From positions 42,588 to 106,587 of the forward strand of contig JAPOWG010000030.1 of assembly GCA_026707745.1 (NCBI GenBank): a stretch of 64,000 nt of DNA, written 5' to 3'. Shown here one piece after another: positions 60,151-64,000 of this stretch. Made by a program: the position numbers and the translations under genes. Origin of the DNA: Chloroflexota bacterium (lineage in GTDB: Bacteria > Chloroflexota > Anaerolineae > Aggregatilineales > Phototrophicaceae). How positions within the stretch are numbered: the stretch's first letter is position 1; every line of letters begins with the position of its first letter. The notes beneath the pieces were generated by a model. It was not told the DNA's origin, searched no databases, and was given only the letters and a program-made list of their open reading frames with translations.

Positions 60151-61124
60151 GACACGCGTTCTCCGTAAAGGTGACAGGACACAAAATGGTCGGGCTCGAT
60201 CTGCAGCAGCGCCGGCTCCTGATGCGCGCAGTGGTCCATCACTTTTGGGCAGCGCGCGGCAAAGCGACAGCCGGCCGGCGGGTCAATCAAGTTTGGCGGC
60301 CGGCCGGAGATGCCAACGCGCTGACTTCGATCGCCAACCCGCGGCAAGGACCCAATCAGCATCTGCGTATAAGGATGCAAGGGGTTGTTGAAGATGGCTT
60401 CGGTGGGACCGTATTCCACCAGCTTGCCGGCATACATGATGGCCAGCCGGTCGCTAATCTGATAGTGCACGCCCATATCATGCGAGACGACGACCAAGGT
60501 GTTTTCCATCTGCTGCTGCAATTCAGTCAGCATCAGCAAAATCCCCTTCTGCACCACCACATCGAGCGCCGTGGTCGGCTCGTCCGCCAGGACGATCTGC
60601 GGGTGCAGAAAGGTGCCGAGAGCCACCAGCACCCGCTGCTTCATACCGCCGCTGAGTTGATGGGGGTAGGACTTCAAGACCTCGACCGGCAACTCCAGTT
60701 CTTTCAGATAGGCTGCAACCCGTTCGCGTATCGCCGTTTTGCCCACCACTTTGAGGGGATGGCCCTTCGGCACAGCATCGAAAAACTGATTCTCGATGCG
60801 GATGACGGGATTGAGCACACTCATCGAGCCTTGGGGGATATATGAAATGAATTCCCACCAGTGTTCCCGGATGTCCCCCGGGCCGATGGTTTTCAGGCTG
60901 CCGTTGCCATCGGGAAAATCGGCTTCGTAACTGCCGGAGACGATCCGCAGCGGCGGTTGTATATAATCATACAGTACCTTGAGCAATGTCGATTTGCCGC
61001 AACCAGATTCGCCCGCGATGCCCAGCACTTCGTTAGGCAGAATATCGAAGCTAAGTCCATCCACCGCCTGCACAACGCCGCGTGGCGTATCATAGTAGCA
61101 CTTGAGTTCGCGCAGCCTAAGCAT
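60147..61124 (-). CDS. OppD-like ABC transporter ATP-binding protein
   Basis: 325 residues, standard length. Walker A GESGCGKST, signature QLSGGMKQRV, Walker B IVLADEPTTALD and the C-terminal CRFAARCPKVMDHC are present. It energises uptake with the adjacent permeases. It overlaps the OppC-type gene by 8 bp and the OppF-type gene by 4 bp, so the whole operon is translationally coupled. Confidence 0.95.
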   Translation of the reverse strand: MLRLRELKCYYDTPRGVVQAVDGLSFDILPNEVLGIAGESGCGKSTLLKVLYDYIQPPLRIVSGSYEADFPDGNGSLKTIGPGDIREHWWEFISYIPQGSMSVLNPVIRIENQFFDAVPKGHPLKVVGKTAIRERVAAYLKELELPVEVLKSYPHQLSGGMKQRVLVALGTFLHPQIVLADEPTTALDVVVQKGILLMLTELQQQMENTLVVVSHDMGVHYQISDRLAIMYAGKLVEYGPTEAIFNNPLHPYTQMLIGSLPRVGDRSQRVGISGRPPNLIDPPAGCRFAARCPKVMDHCAHQEPALLQIEPDHFVSCHLYGERVS

Positions 61125-61950
61125 CGCCGTGTCCTCGCCTTTCCGCCGACAGATTCGCGATGCCAGTCGATAGCAGGAACAGGCAGATGAACAAGACGAT
61201 AATGGCGACGACAGGCGAGCCGATCCACCACCAGCGCTGCCCGAGCAGCGCCTGATGCTGCAAAGCCCAGTAAATCATCGTGCCCAATGTGGCCTCCTCC
61301 AAGCTCGACAAACCGATCACCGCCAGGCCGGACTCAGTAGCGATGGCGACCAGAACTGTGTTGACGAAGTTGGCCATGGCCCAGTTGAATATATGCGGGA
61401 CGATCTCTTCAGCCAGAATTTGAATAGTGCCCGAGCCAGAGAAACGCGCCGTATTGACGAATTGGCGTTCGCGCATGCTCAAGGCGATCGAGCGCATTTG
61501 ACGGGCGGGCCAGGGCCAGTTGAAGAGAATCAAGATGATGCTGATGAGAACCAGCGAGGCGCGTCCCTGCAACAATGAGGACATCAAGATGAGGATAGGT
61601 AAGGACGGAACAACGATGAAGACGTCGGCAAAAAGGGTGATGACCCGATCGGAGACGCCGCCGAGGAAACCGGCGGCCAAGCCGGCAAAGACACCGATCA
61701 GCGTGGCGAAGAAAGCGACAAAGACACCGATAAAGAGTGAGTTCTGCGTTGCATAAGACAGCAGCCAGAAGGTGTCTTGACCCAGATTGGTCGTGCCCAG
61801 GAAATGCTCGGCGCTCGGCGGCAAGTTGCGCGGGTGCCTGATCCAAGAGCGGGGGTCTTCAGGCGAAAAGAAGGGCAAGATCACGCCAAGAATGATGAAG
61901 GCGACAAGGATGATCAAGCCGACCGTGAGGCGCGGGTTCGAGCTGCGCAT
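61117..61950 (-). CDS. ABC transporter permease, OppC/DppC type
   Basis: 277 residues, six helices beginning at 10-30. The FFSPEDPRSW segment after helix 1 and the docking loop ERQFVNTARFSGSGTIQIL are typical. It is the partner of the OppB-type permease encoded 2 bp upstream. It resembles the permease at 9984 in layout but is clearly diverged. Confidence 0.94.
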   Translation of the reverse strand: MRSSNPRLTVGLIILVAFIILGVILPFFSPEDPRSWIRHPRNLPPSAEHFLGTTNLGQDTFWLLSYATQNSLFIGVFVAFFATLIGVFAGLAAGFLGGVSDRVITLFADVFIVVPSLPILILMSSLLQGRASLVLISIILILFNWPWPARQMRSIALSMRERQFVNTARFSGSGTIQILAEEIVPHIFNWAMANFVNTVLVAIATESGLAVIGLSSLEEATLGTMIYWALQHQALLGQRWWWIGSPVVAIIVLFICLFLLSTGIANLSAERRGHGDA

Positions 61951-61952
61951 GG

Positions 61953-62951
61953 CTATCGTTGCCTAATCCGCGGGTCGAAGAAGGGATAGAGCAGGTCAAT
62001 AACCAGGGTTGACGTGGCGACAGCGATAATGGAAATCGTAATCGTGCCCATGAGCAGATTGTAGTCGGCTTGAAGCACGGCGTTATAGGTCATCGTGCCC
62101 AAACCGGGATAACTAAAGAGGATTTCCGTAATCAGCGCCCCGTTGAAGATGGCGCCAATCTGCAGCGCCAGAACAGTGACCTGCGGCAGGATGGCATTGC
62201 GCAGGACATAGGCGGTCATGATCCTGCCCTCGCCGGCGCCCTTCAGCTTGGCGAAGTAGACGAAGTCTTCTTCCGAGATGCTCGAGGAGAGCGCCTTCAT
62301 GCTCAGCACCCACCAGCCAAAGCCGACGATGACGATCGATAACGCTGGCAGGATGGAGTTGTAGATCGCGCTGGAAATGAATTGGGGGGACCAGGCGTCG
62401 CCGCGGACGGAGAAAAAGAGCGGAAAAATCGGATTGATATGGATGAAAAGGATAATCAAGATGAGCGCGGTGATGTAATAGGGTATGGGATAAACAAAGA
62501 TGGCGATGATCTCCAGCGTGCGCGAAGAGATCCAGCGGCTCTTGTAACCGGCGAGCAAACCAATGGCGTTGCCGACGATCCAGGCGATGATGGTCGATGT
62601 CAGCAGCAAGCCCAGCGTCCAGGGCAGCGCCTGCCCGATCAATTCGTTGACAGGCGTGGGGAACATCGACAGCGATGGACCAAACTCGCGGGTGACGAAG
62701 GTTCGGTGTAAGAACCCGAAGTACTGCTCCGCCAGCGAGCCTTCCAGGCCGAAAGCCTGCGTCAGCGTGGCGCGCATGGCCTCGACCTGGCTGGCTTCCA
62801 TGTAGGCGCCTTGGCTCATGATGCGGCCGAGCATCGACTCGACCGGATCTGACGGCATAAATCGTGGCACAAAAAAGACCACGGTGATGCCGATCCAGAT
62901 CACCAGCACATAAGCGATGATCCGCGTGACAACGAATTTGGCAAATTGCAT
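61953..62951 (-). CDS. ABC transporter permease, OppB/DppB type
   Basis: 332 residues. Helix 1 (AYVLVIWIGITVVFFV), the PRFMPSDPVE motif and five further helices are present, with the EAA-like loop YFAKLKGAGEGRIM. It precedes OppC by 2 bp. A 69-bp gap with a strong hairpin separates it from the binding-protein gene. Confidence 0.94.
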   Translation of the reverse strand: MQFAKFVVTRIIAYVLVIWIGITVVFFVPRFMPSDPVESMLGRIMSQGAYMEASQVEAMRATLTQAFGLEGSLAEQYFGFLHRTFVTREFGPSLSMFPTPVNELIGQALPWTLGLLLTSTIIAWIVGNAIGLLAGYKSRWISSRTLEIIAIFVYPIPYYITALILIILFIHINPIFPLFFSVRGDAWSPQFISSAIYNSILPALSIVIVGFGWWVLSMKALSSSISEEDFVYFAKLKGAGEGRIMTAYVLRNAILPQVTVLALQIGAIFNGALITEILFSYPGLGTMTYNAVLQADYNLLMGTITISIIAVATSTLVIDLLYPFFDPRIRQR

Positions 62952-62973
62952 GTACGAGCCTCTGGCAAGACAA

Positions 62974-63004
62974 ATTGGGTGTACTCGCTAAGAGCACACC
63001 CAAT
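62974..63004 (-). promoter_or_regulatory. intercistronic hairpin after the second binding-protein gene
   Basis: ATTGGGTGT ... ACACCCAAT, 9-bp perfect stem. It continues past one mismatch with CTC/GAG around a 5-nt loop. It lies in the same operon position as the hairpin at 12088-12111. Confidence 0.6.
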
Positions 63005-63020
63005 CTATCAGATTATCAGT

Positions 63021-64000
63021 CTAGCCGTCTGACTTGGGTTGGATGAAGGGCATGTGATACTTGAATAGCGACCACCACCACCAAGGTCCTTCATAGAAGT
63101 TGTCGGCGGTGGGCATACCATCCCAGTACGTCGTGACGACCGGCACGAATTTCGAGGTGCCGAACATCGGCAGCCAGGGCCGCTCGACGATGAACTGCTT
63201 CTCGAATTCGGTCAGCAGCGGGATCGTATCCGGATGGTCGCTAGGCAGCTTCGCGATCTGATCGAGGATGGAACTAAGCGCGTCGCTCTCATAGCGCTGG
63301 TTGTTGCCGGGCGCCGGCTGACCAATGGGCACGATGTGGCGCTTGTGCCAGAAGGCGTCCAGCAGATCCCAGCTGTCAGGCAAGGCGCCGCAGCCGGGCC
63401 AATAGGAGCCGGCGTCAAAGGTGCCGTTGCTGTAATTGCTCCAGAATGTTCCGCCATCCATCTGCTGCACGGTGGCGTCAATGCCAAAATCGCGCCAATT
63501 GTCGGCGACGGCGAAAGCCAGACGCTGTGACTGCACCTCAAAGTTCGAAGGCGAGTTGATGGTGATCTGCCAGGGGCTGCCGTCTGGTTTGTGCCAAGCG
63601 CCGTTGTCCAATGTGAAGCCCTCGGCTTGCAGCATTTCCGTGGCTTTGTCGGGATCATGCTTCCACCAGCCGACACCGAAGAGATCCACCAACGCCTCTT
63701 CCCCTTGCGGCAAGCCTTCGACGCCTTGCTCGGCAAGGATAGCAGCGATATCCACCGCGTAATTGGGATCAAAGGGCTGGTAGCCGTCTTCAAAGGCAAA
63801 CTCGGTCATCCATTCGCGCATGGGTTTATGGAAGGCATCGTGAATAACCTGTACCGGGGGCACAGCCAACGGCGATACACGCAAGATGCCGGCGAATGTG
63901 GCCAAGCCGACGGTCTTGATGTCGGTTGCCAGCGCCATCGCCCAACGCACATTCTGGTTGTCCCATGGCTCCTGATGGTTGGCGAAGACGATGCCGCGCT
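63021..64000 (-). CDS. ABC transporter substrate-binding protein, family 5 (5' end outside window)
   Basis: At least 326 residues of the C-terminal part; the frame is open to the window edge (reading HQEPWDNQNVRWAMALA), so the true start is beyond 64000. It has SBP family 5 character (APWDNPEMRWA-like segment, ADNWRDFGIDATVQQMDG, and a C-terminal PTADNFYEGPWWWW as in the protein at 12129). It should be exported and feed the permeases downstream. It is similar in its last 150 residues to the binding protein of the first operon, so the two importers are paralogous. Confidence 0.92.
   Translation of the reverse strand, partial: RGIVFANHQEPWDNQNVRWAMALATDIKTVGLATFAGILRVSPLAVPPVQVIHDAFHKPMREWMTEFAFEDGYQPFDPNYAVDIAAILAEQGVEGLPQGEEALVDLFGVGWWKHDPDKATEMLQAEGFTLDNGAWHKPDGSPWQITINSPSNFEVQSQRLAFAVADNWRDFGIDATVQQMDGGTFWSNYSNGTFDAGSYWPGCGALPDSWDLLDAFWHKRHIVPIGQPAPGNNQRYESDALSSILDQIAKLPSDHPDTIPLLTEFEKQFIVERPWLPMFGTSKFVPVVTTYWDGMPTADNFYEGPWWWWSLFKYHMPFIQPKSDG

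Overview
This is bacterial chromosome: dense, intron-free genes, Shine-Dalgarno sites (GAGGAG, AAGGAG), ATGA/GTGA stop-start overlaps and sigma70-like promoters. Base composition is moderately GC-rich, with a few AT-richer islands. The gene content suggests a heterotrophic Chloroflexota (Anaerolineae-like) bacterium. The content includes family-5 ABC transporters, many Gfo/Idh/MocA dehydrogenases, DUF4127, DUF2961/GH172, ThuA, Uma2 proteins, dispersed palindromic repeats and a secreted protein whose C-terminal module I associate with Anaerolineae. The phylum is inferred from memory of gene content, not from a marker gene. I saw no rRNA, tRNA, CRISPR array, transposase or prophage.

Left part (1-15.3 kb, all minus strand). 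One likely transcription unit runs PhyH dioxygenase > ROK kinase lacking its zinc site > DUF4127 > NanE > two Gfo/Idh/MocA dehydrogenases. It looks like amino-sugar (ManNAc-type) catabolism. Upstream lies a five-gene ABC importer operon (binding protein, two permeases, two ATPases). Its last ATPase carries a membrane anchor and three extracytoplasmic repeats, and the operon ends in a clear intrinsic terminator. A GntR/LacI-type (AraR-like) regulator with a perfect palindrome at its own promoter precedes the operon.

Middle left (15.5-29.7 kb, mostly plus). A sugar/polyol module (TIM-barrel isomerase, zinc MDR dehydrogenase, HPS/KGPDC-type lyase) is followed by two paralogous acyl-CoA dehydrogenase-like proteins and an M20 peptidase. 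Then come YchF (minus strand), an RraA-like protein, a CopD-like membrane protein and a giant indolepyruvate:ferredoxin oxidoreductase-family fusion.

Accessory zone (29.7-54.1 kb). Ordinary carbohydrate genes are mixed with mobile or defence-like genes. The carbohydrate genes are a 3-hydroxyisobutyrate-type dehydrogenase, ThuA plus three Gfo/Idh/MocA genes (one created by a 1,241-bp tandem duplication), an FAD oxidoreductase, an IlvD-type dehydratase, an ADP-ribosylglycohydrolase, BNR propellers, MoaD-like and MFS genes. The mobile or defence-like genes are two Uma2 genes, an AT-rich DUF4365 + unknown pair, a TIR-domain protein, and a pentapeptide-repeat protein with an antitoxin-like tail overlapping vapC. 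Three families of short dispersed repeats lie between genes, and one has entered two genes in frame.

Right part (54.1-64 kb). It holds a membrane-anchored TolB-like propeller, an iron alcohol dehydrogenase divergent from a class II aldolase + PfkB-type kinase pair, and a second ABC importer operon (binding protein running off the edge, two permeases, two ATPases) that ends in a GH172 glycosidase.
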